Origin: Ornithinicoccus hortensis
GTDB taxonomy: Bacteria > Actinomycetota > Actinomycetes > Actinomycetales > Dermatophilaceae
Direction: 5' to 3'
NCBI RefSeq assembly: GCF_006716185.1
Contig: NZ_VFOP01000001.1
Coordinates: forward strand, 2,418,001 to 2,482,000
Length of the DNA stretch: 64,000 nucleotides
Below are positions 25,144-33,686 of the stretch, in pieces. The notes under the pieces are model-generated. The model had not been told where the DNA came from and ran no database searches. It saw only the letters and a program-made list of their open reading frames with translations. A program made the translations under genes and the position numbers. The number at the start of each line of letters is the position of its first letter. The stretch's first letter is position 1.

Positions 25144-26559
25144 ATGCCCTCTGTCCACCCCCAGGCGAGTGTCCTGCACCTGGACCTGGACGCCTTCTTC
25201 GCGGCGGTGGAGCAGCGGGACAAGCCCTCGCTGCGGGGCAAGCCGGTGGTCGTGGGCGGCACCGGCGGGCGGGGCGTGGTGTCCACCGCCTCCTACGAGG
25301 CCCGGGTCTTCGGCGCCCGGTCCGCGATGCCGACCGCGGAGGCCCGGCGCCGCTGCCCGCCGGGGACGGCCTTCCTGGGTGGGCGGTTCGACGCCTACCG
25401 GATGACCTCCCGCGTGGTGATGGACCTGCTGCGCGAGGTGTCCCCGGTACTGGAGCAGGTGTCGGTGGACGAGGCATTCCTGGACCTGACCGCGGCCACG
25501 GACGTGGATTTCTCCACCGAGGGCCTGACCCGGCTGGGGGAGGACCTGATGGCCCGGATCAAGGCGGAGACGGGCGGGCTGACCGCGTCGGTGGGGATCG
25601 CCACCTCCAAGATGATGGCCAAGCTGGGCAGCGAGATGCGCAAGCCCGCCGGCCTGACGGTGATCGCCCCGGGCACCGAGGAGGACGTGCTGCACCCGAT
25701 GTCGGTGCGGGCGGTGCCAGGCGTGGGACCGGCCACCGGCGGCAAGCTGCACGCCTTCGGCGTCGAGACGGTGGGCGACCTGGCCAGGGTGTCCCGGGAG
25801 GACCTGGTGTCGATCTTCGGCGAGGCGCACGGCGGCGGGCTGTACCGGCTGGCGCGGGCCAGGGACGAGCGGTTGGTCACCGCCGAGCGGGAGACCAAGA
25901 GCGTCTCGGTGGAGGAGACCTTCGAGACCGACATCGCCGACCGGGACGGCCTGGACACCGAACTCGAGGCCCTCGTCCGGCGGCTGACCGCCCGGCTGTC
26001 GGCCTCGGCATACTTCGGCCGGACGATCACGGTCAAGGTGCGCCAGCACGACTTCACCCAGCTGACCCGCTCCGGGACACTGGCGCACGCCACGGGCGAG
26101 GGTGCGGTGATCCTGCGCGAGGCGCGCCGGTTGCTCGCGACGATCGACATCAGCTCGGGGCTGCGGCTGCTGGGGGTCGGCGTCTCGGGGTTGACCGCGC
26201 ACGCCCAGGAGGAGCTGCTCGGGAGCGACCTGGTCGCCGGCCCGCCCGTGCCGGGCCCGGTGATCGAGTATCCCGACAGCGGGGGCAACCTGGACCCGCA
26301 GGGCGACGGCGCCACGGAACTGGACCGGGTCGCGGTCATCGACCGGCGGGGGGAGACCTGGGGGACGGGGCAGGACGTCGTGCACGAGGAGTTCGGCCCG
26401 GGGTGGGTATGGGGCGCAGGGCGCGGTCGGGTCAGCGTGCGCTTCGAGGGCCCGCTGACCCCGCCGGGCCGCGTCCGCACGTTCGACGCAGACGACCCCG
26501 CGCTGCAGCGCGGGGAACCACCGGACTGGCGACCCTCGACTGCGAACAACCGGCCCTAG
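25144..26559 (+). CDS. dinB: DNA polymerase IV (Y family)
   Basis: A 471-residue translesion polymerase. Palm motifs LHLDLDAFFAAVEQ and VSVDEAFLDLT carry the metal-binding acidic residues; a helix-hairpin-helix region (VPGVGPATGGKLHAFGV) and a little-finger domain follow. The C-terminal 60 residues after about 410 are an extra acidic region, longer than E. coli DinB (351 aa) but common in actinobacteria. No LexA box was recognised upstream. Confidence 0.93.
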   Translation: MPSVHPQASVLHLDLDAFFAAVEQRDKPSLRGKPVVVGGTGGRGVVSTASYEARVFGARSAMPTAEARRRCPPGTAFLGGRFDAYRMTSRVVMDLLREVSPVLEQVSVDEAFLDLTAATDVDFSTEGLTRLGEDLMARIKAETGGLTASVGIATSKMMAKLGSEMRKPAGLTVIAPGTEEDVLHPMSVRAVPGVGPATGGKLHAFGVETVGDLARVSREDLVSIFGEAHGGGLYRLARARDERLVTAERETKSVSVEETFETDIADRDGLDTELEALVRRLTARLSASAYFGRTITVKVRQHDFTQLTRSGTLAHATGEGAVILREARRLLATIDISSGLRLLGVGVSGLTAHAQEELLGSDLVAGPPVPGPVIEYPDSGGNLDPQGDGATELDRVAVIDRRGETWGTGQDVVHEEFGPGWVWGAGRGRVSVRFEGPLTPPGRVRTFDADDPALQRGEPPDWRPSTANNRP

Positions 26560-26564
26560 CGTGC

Positions 26565-26570
26565 TAATCT
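26565..26570 (+). promoter_or_regulatory. Possible -10 box of tRNA-Leu
   Basis: TAATCT lies 48 bases upstream of the mature tRNA. No convincing -35 was found. Confidence 0.35.
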
Positions 26571-26617
26571 TTCCCGTCGTTGCCCACCGACCGACAGGCT
26601 CGGTGGCGCGCACCCTC

Positions 26618-26701
26618 GTCCGGGTGGCGGAATGGCAGACGCGCTAGCTTGAGGTGCTAGTGCCCTTAACGGGCGTGGGGGTTCAAGTCCCCCTCCGGAC
26701 A
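26618..26701 (+). tRNA. tRNA-Leu (GAG anticodon)
   Basis: A class II tRNA with acceptor GTCCGGG pairing TCCGGAC (one G-T), D-arm, anticodon stem CTAGC/GCTAG with loop TTGAGGT (anticodon GAG at 26651-26653), long variable arm (CCC/GGG stem) and T-arm GGGGG-TTCAAGT-CCCCC. The final A of the discriminator is at 26701; CCA is not fully encoded. It reads CUC and CUU leucine codons. Confidence 0.96.
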
Positions 26702-26817
26702 CCGACGGTATTTCCCGATGAGATGCCCTGCTACTTCGCGAAACCCCTGGTCAGGTCGGGGGATATCGCCGTGTGAGTGGTTTACCGGCGCGTGTGGCCC
26801 GAGGTGCCTTCGCGGAC

Positions 26818-26831
26818 TTGATCCAGGTCAA
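26818..26831. promoter_or_regulatory. FNR/CRP-type box upstream of the metal-transport genes
   Basis: TTGAT-CCAG-GTCAA is a near-perfect FNR-type site (consensus TTGAT-N4-ATCAA, one mismatch), 75 bp upstream of the HMA gene. An FNR-like regulator gene is encoded at the other end of the same cluster. Confidence 0.6.
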
Positions 26832-26906
26832 GGAGATCGGGTGGGGAAAACGGTGAAATGAGGGTGTCAGAAGGACACCACACCTCACCGAACAGGAGGC
26901 CCGCCG

Positions 26907-27209
26907 ATGGGCGCCAACCAGCTCACCGCCACCACGACCACCGCCGACACGCTGAGAACCGTCAAGATCAGCACCGAGCCGTTCACCTGCCCCTCGTGCA
27001 TCGCCAAGATCGAGAAGGCCGTCGGGCGGCTGCCGGGTGTGCAGAAGGTTGACGTCCGGTTCAACTCCAGCAAGGTCGACGTCACCTTTGACCAGGCCCG
27101 GCTGGAGGCGGGCGAGATTGCCACGGTGATCAGCGACCTGGGCTACCCCGTGACCCGCATCGGCCGAGTCGCGCCCGTGCGGACGCCCAAGGCCAAGGCT
27201 CGGTCCTGA
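26907..27209 (+). CDS. Heavy-metal-associated (HMA) domain protein
   Basis: A 100-residue ferredoxin-like metal-binding protein with CPSC (C28, C31) in loop 1 and the usual VEKAVGRLPGV, VDVRFNSSKVDV pattern (first residue I). Such proteins bind Cu(I), Zn(II) or Cd(II) and hand it to a P1B ATPase. Here it stands alone, 10 bp upstream of an ATPase that has no HMA domain of its own, so it is probably the detached N-terminal metal domain. A good AGGAGG precedes the ATG. Confidence 0.88.
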   Translation: MGANQLTATTTTADTLRTVKISTEPFTCPSCIAKIEKAVGRLPGVQKVDVRFNSSKVDVTFDQARLEAGEIATVISDLGYPVTRIGRVAPVRTPKAKARS

Positions 27210-27219
27210 GGGCATCACC

Positions 27220-29202
27220 GTGATCACCCTCAGGACGCAGGTCGTCTCCTTCTTCACCAGTAGGGCTCGGGTCGCCGGCACCTCGGGCGTGCTCCTGCTC
27301 GCGGCCGGTGCGATGCACCTGGCCGGGGCGGGGGCGGCTCGCGACGCGTTGCTCGTTATCGCCTCGGTCGTCGCCGGGATCCCGATCGCCTTCAGCGCCT
27401 GGCGGGCGCTGAAGGCCCGCGCCTTCAGCATCGATTTCCTGGTGACCATCGCAGTCATCGGCGCCCTCCTCATCGGCGAATACGTCGAGTCCGGGGTCGT
27501 CGCCTTCCTCTTCGTCTTCGGCTCCTACCTGGAAGCCCGCACCCTGGACCGCACCCGACGTTCGGTCCGTGACCTTGTGGATCTCGCGCCGCAGGAGGCG
27601 GAGGTCATGTCTGCCGACGGGCCGGTCACCATGCCGGCCGACGAGGTCGAGGTCGGCGACCGGGTGTTGGTCCGCGTCGGCGGGCGGGTCCCGGTCGACG
27701 GGACCGTCGTCCACGGCTCCGGCGCCGTCGACGAGTCCACCGTCACCGGCGAGCCCATGGCCGTCGTCAAGGGCACGGAGGAGCAGGTCTGGTCCGGCAC
27801 CCTGCTGGAGTCCGGCTACCTCGAGATACGGGCCGACCGGGTCGGCGAGGACACCACCTTCGCGCAGATCGTCGAGCTCATCGAGGAGGCCCAGGACTCC
27901 AAGGCCAAGGCCCAGCGCTTCCTGGACCGGTTCGCCAGCTGGTACACCCCCGCCATCGTGGTCGCCGCAGTCCTGGCGCTGCTGATCACCGGCGACGTGC
28001 GCTTCGCCCTGACCTTCCTCGTCATCGCTTGCCCCGGCGCCCTGGTCATCTCCATCCCGGTCTCCCTGGTGGCCGGACTGGGCAACGCGGCGCGCCACGG
28101 CGCCCTGGTCAAGGGCGGTGACGCCTTCGAGCGGCTCGCCCGCGTCGACACCGTCGTCGTGGACAAGACCGGCACCCTCACCCAGGGCAGGCCCGAGGTG
28201 ACCGACGTGGTCAGCGCCGATGCGGCATACCTGGAAGCGGACGTGCTGCGACTGGTCGCCTCGCTGGAGCAGGCGTCCGAGCATCCGCTCGGTCGCACCC
28301 TGGTCGGTGCAGCCCGGGACCGCGACCTCGAGCTCGCGCCCTCGCCCTCCGGTGTGGAAGTGCTGACCGGCGCGGGGATCCGCGGCGTCGTCTCCCTGGA
28401 TGGTCGCGACCACGTGGTCGGCGTCGGATCGGGCCGGCTGCTCGAGGAGAGCGGGTATATGGCTCCGCCAGAGCTCGTGAGCCGCGCCACCATGCTGGAG
28501 CGCGGGGGCAGCACCGTCTCCTACGTCACCGTGGATGGTGTCGTGGTCGGACTGGTTGGCATCACCGACCAGGTGCGGCCCGAGGCCAGGGCGTCGGTGG
28601 AGGCGTTGCGCCGCGCCGGCATCCGCAGGTTCGTCATGCTCACCGGGGACAACCCGCACACCGCGCAGGCGGTCGCCGAACAGGTCGGGATCACCGGGCC
28701 GGAGGACATCGTCGCCGCCCAACTGCTCCCGGCGGACAAGGTCACGCGGGTCGCGGAGCTTACCGAGGCCGGCCACAAGGTCGCGATGATCGGCGACGGC
28801 GTCAACGACGCCCCGGCGATCGCCACGGCGGACGTGGGCATCGCGATGGGTGGCGGCACGGACGTCTCGCTGCAGACCGCGGACATCGTCCTGGTCGGCA
28901 GTCGCTTCGACCAGTTGATCCAGGCACGGTCGGTCGCGCGGGCCACCTTGCGCAACATGGCGCAGAACACCGTGGTCTCGCTCGGGACGGTCGCCTTCCT
29001 GCTGGCCGGTGTGGTCGGCGGAATCGTGCACATGGCGGGAGGCATGCTCATCCACGAGATCTCGGTGCTTGTGGTCATCCTCAACGCGATGCGCCTCATC
29101 CGGTTCCGGGACAAGGCCGCCGCCGAGGTGGCGGCCGCCAGTGACCGCCGTCGTCAGAGCGCGGTCGTCACTGCCGTCAGACCGGGGTCGACAGTGAGGT
29201 GA
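27220..29202 (+). CDS. P1B-type heavy-metal ATPase with CPG motif
   Basis: A 660-residue metal-translocating ATPase. Phosphorylation site DKTGT (D315), TGE loop (STVTGEP), GDGVND near 525, and about eight membrane helices are visible. The transmembrane metal-binding motif is C271-P-G, where copper and zinc pumps have CPC and cobalt pumps SPC; the substrate is therefore uncertain. The GTG start at 27220 follows the HMA gene by 10 bp. Its 3' end overlaps the convergent FNR-like gene by 26 bp. Confidence 0.9.
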   Translation: MITLRTQVVSFFTSRARVAGTSGVLLLAAGAMHLAGAGAARDALLVIASVVAGIPIAFSAWRALKARAFSIDFLVTIAVIGALLIGEYVESGVVAFLFVFGSYLEARTLDRTRRSVRDLVDLAPQEAEVMSADGPVTMPADEVEVGDRVLVRVGGRVPVDGTVVHGSGAVDESTVTGEPMAVVKGTEEQVWSGTLLESGYLEIRADRVGEDTTFAQIVELIEEAQDSKAKAQRFLDRFASWYTPAIVVAAVLALLITGDVRFALTFLVIACPGALVISIPVSLVAGLGNAARHGALVKGGDAFERLARVDTVVVDKTGTLTQGRPEVTDVVSADAAYLEADVLRLVASLEQASEHPLGRTLVGAARDRDLELAPSPSGVEVLTGAGIRGVVSLDGRDHVVGVGSGRLLEESGYMAPPELVSRATMLERGGSTVSYVTVDGVVVGLVGITDQVRPEARASVEALRRAGIRRFVMLTGDNPHTAQAVAEQVGITGPEDIVAAQLLPADKVTRVAELTEAGHKVAMIGDGVNDAPAIATADVGIAMGGGTDVSLQTADIVLVGSRFDQLIQARSVARATLRNMAQNTVVSLGTVAFLLAGVVGGIVHMAGGMLIHEISVLVVILNAMRLIRFRDKAAAEVAAASDRRRQSAVVTAVRPGSTVR

Positions 29203-29902
29203 GTGTCCCGATGTCGGTGAGCGCTATGCGCCTGCCGTGCAGACGGATCACCCTGGAGTCGCTGAGTCGTCGCAACTGACGGCTCAGTGACTCCGGTGTC
29301 GTGTCCAGGAGGGAGGCGATGTCCTTCTTGGCCATCGGAAGCTCCACCGTCGGGACACCGTCGATGCGCCGGACCGGCAGGCTCATCAGGTAGTCGGCCA
29401 AGCGCGAGGCGACGTCGCCGGAGATGACCGCCGCCAGCCGGGTCTCGGTCTCGTCCAAGCGACGGCTGAGAGTGCGCAGCATCGCCATGCCGATGCTCGG
29501 GTGGTCATCGATCAGCCGGCCCAGGTCGGCGTGGCGGAAGACGCACAGGCTGCCGGCCTCGACCGCCACCGCGAAGTGGTCCGGGCGGCTGCCGTCGATG
29601 AAGGCACCTTCGCCGATGAAGTCGCCCGACTCCAGCACCCGCACGATCTGCTCGTGGCCGTCGGCGGTGAGCCGGGAGATCTTGACGCGACCGGTGTGCA
29701 CCACCATCAGCTGCGACACCGCGGAGCCGGCCGAGTAGATCTGCTCATCCGCACCGACTCTCGTGGGAATGGCCAGGCTCGCCACGTTGTGCTGCTGCTG
29801 GGTGGTCAGGCCCTGGAAGAGCGGCACCCGTGCCACGCACAGGTCATCCTCCGGAGCGATGAGAGGCAGCTTCCGTCCCCTGGTCGACTCGTGGCCATCC
29901 AT
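29177..29902 (-). CDS. Crp/Fnr-family transcriptional regulator (FLP/ArcR-like)
   Basis: A 241-residue regulator with an N-terminal cyclic-nucleotide-binding-like beta-roll (GDFIGEGAFIDG), a long dimer helix and a C-terminal helix-turn-helix (MAKKDIASLLDTTPESLSRQLRRL). One cysteine (C22) lies before the beta-roll; the four-cysteine iron-sulfur set of true FNR is absent. The recognition helix resembles FNR/FLP types, and an FNR-type box precedes the HMA gene, so control of the metal pump is likely. The signal (oxygen, redox or metal) is unknown. Confidence 0.87.
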   Translation of the reverse strand: MDGHESTRGRKLPLIAPEDDLCVARVPLFQGLTTQQQHNVASLAIPTRVGADEQIYSAGSAVSQLMVVHTGRVKISRLTADGHEQIVRVLESGDFIGEGAFIDGSRPDHFAVAVEAGSLCVFRHADLGRLIDDHPSIGMAMLRTLSRRLDETETRLAAVISGDVASRLADYLMSLPVRRIDGVPTVELPMAKKDIASLLDTTPESLSRQLRRLSDSRVIRLHGRRIALTDIGTLTSLSTPV

Positions 29903-30032
29903 GGCCCCATCGTCACATCTGCCGGGCGGCCAGCCCCCTGAGGGTGGGCCACGTCACCTTGCTGTGGCCGGTATGCCGAACCCGGGTGAGTCGCTGTCCG
30001 CCTCCGTCGCCGAGTACGGGGCCTTCGACCAC

Positions 30033-30080
30033 CGAAGGCCCCCTCGGGTCTCTGCGGGGCAGTGACCCGAGGGGGCTTCG
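30033..30080. terminator. Strong hairpin, probable terminator
   Basis: Perfect 13-bp arms (30038-30050 and 30064-30076, GCCCCCTCGGGTC and its complement), extended outward by a further five pairs after a one-base bulge, with a 13-base loop. It lies about 60 bases downstream of the minus-strand zinc-ribbon remnant and probably ended that lost operon. Confidence 0.55.
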
Positions 30081-30140
30081 CTCATGGGTAGTCGAGTGCA
30101 GGGCTACACCGGGTCGCCGTCCGGAGGCGCCTCGGCATGG

Positions 30141-30467
30141 TCAGCCCGTGATCGAGAAATCCTGCCAGTCCCGGCCGTCGACCGGCTCGGTGTCGACCCA
30201 CAGGGACGTCAGGCAATGGGGGCACACGTACTGGACAGTCTTCAGGGCCGAGTGGACAGTGACGTGACCGCCGAGGTCTACAGGGGTCACCGCGATCTTC
30301 CCTGCGATGGACTCCCAGCCCGAGGACACGAGGCTGAGTGGCTCCTGGCAGTGTGCACAGGCCGCGGCGATGCCCTCGGGAGTGTCGAAGAGTGCCAGTG
30401 AGGCTCCCCAGGAGCCATAGGGCTTGTCCGTAGCGAACTGGGCCGACTCCCCGGTGGGAGTGCTGGA
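30141..30467 (-). pseudogene. 5'-truncated zinc-ribbon protein remnant
   Basis: The minus frame is open from 30467 without an ATG. It reads ATDKPYGSWGASLALFDTPE, then two metal-binding pairs CAHC and CPHC, and ends DGRDWQDFSITG at 30141. The earliest ordinary start (GTG 30329) would cut between the cysteine pairs. The paired-CxxC layout recalls gamma subunits of acetone-carboxylase/hydantoinase-type enzymes, but this is a weak guess. A terminator hairpin follows. It shares its truncation point with the divergent GntR remnant. Confidence 0.5.
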
Positions 30468-30947
30468 TCAGGAAGGTCTGGTGGTGATCAGGCCGGGGCG
30501 GGTGCCTCCGTCGTCTCGGGGGACGTCCCGGTCCTGCTGGACGCCTACCGGGTCCGCGAGGTGATCGACGGGTTGGCGGCACGCCTGACGACGGAACAGG
30601 ACGACGGCGCGCGCCACCTGGAGCGGCTCCAGGTGCTGGTCGACGCGCAACGAGCCACGCTCGACCCGTGGGACCCCGAGACGTATCAGCCGCTGAACGT
30701 CGAGTTCCACGGGACGATCCTGGAGGCGTCCGGCAACGAGTACCTGACCGATCACACGGCACTCCTGCAGATGACCTCCAACGTCTTCGCGCCCTACCGG
30801 CTGCTGGAGGTCGACCGGGTCCGCCGTGCGGTCGCGGAGCACCAGGGGATCGTGGATGCGATCGGCCGCGGCGACGGCGCCGCGGCCGAACGGGTGGCCC
30901 GGGAACACATCCGGGCCACCATCCGCACCCTCTCGACGCCTGGCTAG
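30402..30947 (+). pseudogene. GntR-family regulator lacking its DNA-binding domain
   Basis: The frame opens after a stop at 30399 and from about 30500 carries a clear FCD effector domain (LLDAYRVREVIDGLAARL, FHGTILEASGNEYL, EHQGIVDAIGRGDGAAAERV). The N-terminal winged helix that GntR/FadR proteins need is absent; only a short LVRSELGRLPG stretch precedes. No start codon or ribosome site fits. It ends by overlapping the convergent MFS gene by four bases. Interpreted as the 3' remains of a regulator whose promoter and 5' end were deleted. Confidence 0.7.
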
Positions 30948-32599
30948 CTGCGCCCGGCCGGCTGGGGCGCCGTGCGCGCTGTGCCGGACGTGTCGGACCC
31001 GACGCCGGCACCCGGCGCCGCGTCGTCCACCACGAGCTGGCCCTCGGCCAGCGACTCCGGCGTGACGTTCTCCTCGATCGAGGTGGCCAGCGGCTTCTCA
31101 TGGATCAGCAGCAGGACCAGCGCGGCCACCACGGCCAGCGGCACCATGTAGAGGAAGACCGGGATCAGCGCGTCGTGGTAGGCCTCGATGATGACCTGGC
31201 GCAGCTCGGTCGGCATCTGGTTGACCAGCTCCGGGGTCAGCGAGTGTGCGCCGTCGGAGGGGCCGGTGCCCATCGGGATCCGGTCGCTGATCTGCTCGGT
31301 GAGTCGACCGGTGAACAGGCTGCCGACGACGGCCGTGCCCAGCGTGGCACCCACCTGACGGAAGTAGTTCGTGGCGGCCGTCGCGGTGCCCACCAGGGTC
31401 ACCGGGAAGGTGTTCTGCACGATCAGGGTGAGGATCTGCATACTCGATCCCAGGCCGAGGCCCATCACGGCCATGTAGACGCACACCAGCCAGGTGGGGG
31501 AGTCGTACTGCAGCATGGACAGCAGCGCCAGGGCGATGCCCAGGACCACCGAGCCGAAGATCGGCAGCGCCTTGTAACGACCGGTCGCGGTGACCATCCG
31601 GCCGGTGATGACCGAGGTGACCAGCATCGAGCCCATCATCGGGACCATCAGGAGGCCGACCACGGTGGCGCTCAGGCCGGTGGTCATCTGCAGGTAGGTC
31701 GGCAGGTAGCTGATCGCGCCGAACATGGCCACACCGGTGAGCAGCGCCGCGATCGTGGTGACCGTGAAGTTGCGGCGGGCGAACAGGTACATCGGGATGA
31801 TCGGCTCGGCCGCGCGGGACTCCACCCAGACGAAGGCCGCTCCGGCCACCACGGTCGTCGCGATCAGCCCGAGGATCACGGGGGAGCCCCAGGCGTACTC
31901 CCCGCCGCCCCAGGTGGTGACCAGGACGAGCGCGGAGGTGGCCAGGGCCACGAGGGTCATCCCCGCGTAGTCGATCCGGGGACGGGCGGTGAGCTTGCGC
32001 GGGGCGGGCAGGAAGGCGATGGTCGCCGCCGCGGCGAGGATGCCGAGTGGCAGGCTGATCCAGAACACCCAGCGCCAGCCGGGGCCCTCGGTGAACCAGC
32101 CGCCCAGCAGCGGCCCGGCCACGGAGGAGAACGCGAAGACGCCACCCATGATGCCCATGTACTTGCCGCGCTGGCGGGCCGGGATGACGTCGGCGATCGC
32201 GGCCTGGGACAGGATCATCAGGCCACCGCCGCCGACGCCCTGGATGACACGGGCCACGATCAGGTCGGTCATGTCGCCGGCCAGGGCCGCGTAGACCGAC
32301 CCGCCGACGAAGATCGTGATCGCGCTGAGCAGCACCGGCTTGCGGCCCAGCAGGTCGCTGATCTTGCCGTAGATCGGCATCATGATCGTCGAGGCCAGGA
32401 TGAAGCCGGTGATGATCCACAGCATCTGGTCGACGCCGTGCAACTCGCCGACGATCGTCGGGAGCGCCGTGGACAGCACGGTCTGGTTGAGCGAGGCCAG
32501 CAGCATGGTGACCATCAGCCCGGCGAAGAGCAGGGTGACGCTGCGGTCGAGTTTCTGGTCCAGCGGGTTGCCGCCGCTGGGTTGAGTGCGGGTGCTCAT
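30944..32599 (-). CDS. MFS multidrug exporter, DHA2 (EmrB/QacA) family
   Basis: A 551-residue protein with about 14 membrane helices. Motif A-like GKISDLLGRKPVLL follows helix 2 and motif C-like GGVFAFSSVAGPLLGGWF is in helix 5, both typical of proton-driven drug exporters. A 50-residue acidic cytoplasmic tail closes it. Translation is coupled to tetR (ATGA overlap at 32596-32599). Confidence 0.9.
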   Translation of the reverse strand: MSTRTQPSGGNPLDQKLDRSVTLLFAGLMVTMLLASLNQTVLSTALPTIVGELHGVDQMLWIITGFILASTIMMPIYGKISDLLGRKPVLLSAITIFVGGSVYAALAGDMTDLIVARVIQGVGGGGLMILSQAAIADVIPARQRGKYMGIMGGVFAFSSVAGPLLGGWFTEGPGWRWVFWISLPLGILAAAATIAFLPAPRKLTARPRIDYAGMTLVALATSALVLVTTWGGGEYAWGSPVILGLIATTVVAGAAFVWVESRAAEPIIPMYLFARRNFTVTTIAALLTGVAMFGAISYLPTYLQMTTGLSATVVGLLMVPMMGSMLVTSVITGRMVTATGRYKALPIFGSVVLGIALALLSMLQYDSPTWLVCVYMAVMGLGLGSSMQILTLIVQNTFPVTLVGTATAATNYFRQVGATLGTAVVGSLFTGRLTEQISDRIPMGTGPSDGAHSLTPELVNQMPTELRQVIIEAYHDALIPVFLYMVPLAVVAALVLLLIHEKPLATSIEENVTPESLAEGQLVVDDAAPGAGVGSDTSGTARTAPQPAGRS

Positions 32600-33231
32600 A
32601 GCGTGGACGAAACAACCTCTCGGAAAGTCTGGATGCCCTGGCGGATGGCGTCGGTGTCGTCCGACGACACGCCCCCGGGCTCACGGAAGTGGACGAAGCG
32701 CACGACCGCCCCCGCCAGGTAGAAGAGGGCGTGCACCGACTCGGGTCGGGCGGCCAGGTCGCGCATGTCGGCGGGGACGTCCCTGTCGCCCGCAGTAGAT
32801 TCGGTGATGGCGTTGTGCACCATCCGCTCGGCGTCGCCGATCCGGGTCGTGATCCGGGAGCGGAGCTCGGGGTAGGCCTGGATCAACTGCTTGCGCCGGG
32901 GCTTGGAGGAGCCCGGCGTGATGGTGGACCGGAACACGGCGGCCAGCATGAACACCACCCGGGTCAGCACGTCGCCGGCGTCCTCCTCGTAGAGGACCGC
33001 CCGGGTGTCCTCGGACAGGCACGGTTCCTGGACCCCGAGGACCGCGTCGTCCTTGGTGGCGTAGTAGTTGAAGAAGGTGCGCTGGGAGATGCCGGCCCGC
33101 TCGGCGATCTGCTCGATCGTGACGTGCTGGATGCCGTGCTCCAGGGTCAGGTCAGCCGCGGCGTCGTGGATCTCCAGGGAGGTGGCCAGGCGCTTGCGTT
33201 CGCGGAGCGACGGAGGAGCTTGTGTTTGCAC
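32596..33231 (-). CDS. TetR-family repressor of the MFS exporter
   Basis: A 211-residue regulator: helix-turn-helix at about 29-52 (VTIEQIAERAGISQRTFFNYYATKDD) and a helical ligand domain. The GTG start at 33231 is supported by TAGAAT six bases upstream. It is first in an operon with the exporter, and palindromes overlap its -10 box, so autoregulation and drug-induced export are expected. The inducer is unknown. Confidence 0.9.
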   Translation of the reverse strand: MQTQAPPSLRERKRLATSLEIHDAAADLTLEHGIQHVTIEQIAERAGISQRTFFNYYATKDDAVLGVQEPCLSEDTRAVLYEEDAGDVLTRVVFMLAAVFRSTITPGSSKPRRKQLIQAYPELRSRITTRIGDAERMVHNAITESTAGDRDVPADMRDLAARPESVHALFYLAGAVVRFVHFREPGGVSSDDTDAIRQGIQTFREVVSSTL

Positions 33232-33234
33232 TCC

Positions 33235-33247
33235 TGCATTCTATGCA
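33235..33247. promoter_or_regulatory. TetR operator, proximal palindrome
   Basis: TGCAT-TCT-ATGCA, a perfect 5-bp-arm palindrome containing the minus-strand -10 box TAGAAT (33238-33243). TetR binding here would block polymerase. Confidence 0.55.
33238..33243 (-). promoter_or_regulatory. -10 box of tetR-MFS operon
   Basis: TAGAAT on the minus strand, six bases before GTG 33231, with TTATGC 17 bases further upstream as possible -35. Confidence 0.5.
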
Positions 33248-33251
33248 GTTC

Positions 33252-33263
33252 TGCAACTTTGCA
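33252..33263. promoter_or_regulatory. TetR operator, distal palindrome
   Basis: TGCAA-CT-TTGCA, a second perfect palindrome between the -35 and -10 regions, five bases from the first. TGCA cores recur through 33275. Confidence 0.5.
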
Positions 33264-33271
33264 TAAGTGCA

Positions 33272-33682
33272 TTATTCGTCGGTCGGTCCGGGGGCGCGCA
33301 GGGTCCCGGCGCCAACGGCTGCAGCCAGCACCCCGATGCCCTCGGCGACGGCGCTCAGCGTCTTCTCCGGATGCCAGGTCGGGTCGTACATCGACGGGAT
33401 CGGGCCGAGGGTGGGCACGCTGACGAGGCTGTAGAGCAGGACGGCGCCGAAGGCGGACAGCGCGACGGCGCCGGCGACCAGGTAGGCGGCCGTCGACGGG
33501 CGCAGGATCAGGTAGAGGGCCGCGAGGATGGCCGCGAGCGCCTGCAGCCGGAACAGCCAGCCGCCCCCGATCCCGCCCGGCGCCGCCAGCTGGATGGCCG
33601 GGGCGAAGCGCAGGTGCACCACTGCGTCGAACCCCAGAGCGACCACGACCACCCACCGCAGGAGCGGCTCGAGGCGACGCAC
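33272..33682 (-). CDS. Small integral membrane protein (136 aa)
   Basis: About four hydrophobic helices (WVVVVALGFDAVVHL, ALAAILAALYLIL, AYLVAGAVALSAFGAVLLYSL, IGVLAAAVGAG). No family recognised. It starts four bases after the cupredoxin lipoprotein stop, so the two are co-transcribed and may work together at the membrane, for example in copper handling or electron transfer (inference). Confidence 0.7.
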   Translation of the reverse strand: MRRLEPLLRWVVVVALGFDAVVHLRFAPAIQLAAPGGIGGGWLFRLQALAAILAALYLILRPSTAAYLVAGAVALSAFGAVLLYSLVSVPTLGPIPSMYDPTWHPEKTLSAVAEGIGVLAAAVGAGTLRAPGPTDE

Positions 33683-33686
33683 CGGA

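Noticed and set aside
30468-32722. Long plus-strand frame over the MFS gene
   Set aside because: It is His/Gln/Asp/Gly-rich shadow sequence antisense to a transporter with clear motifs.
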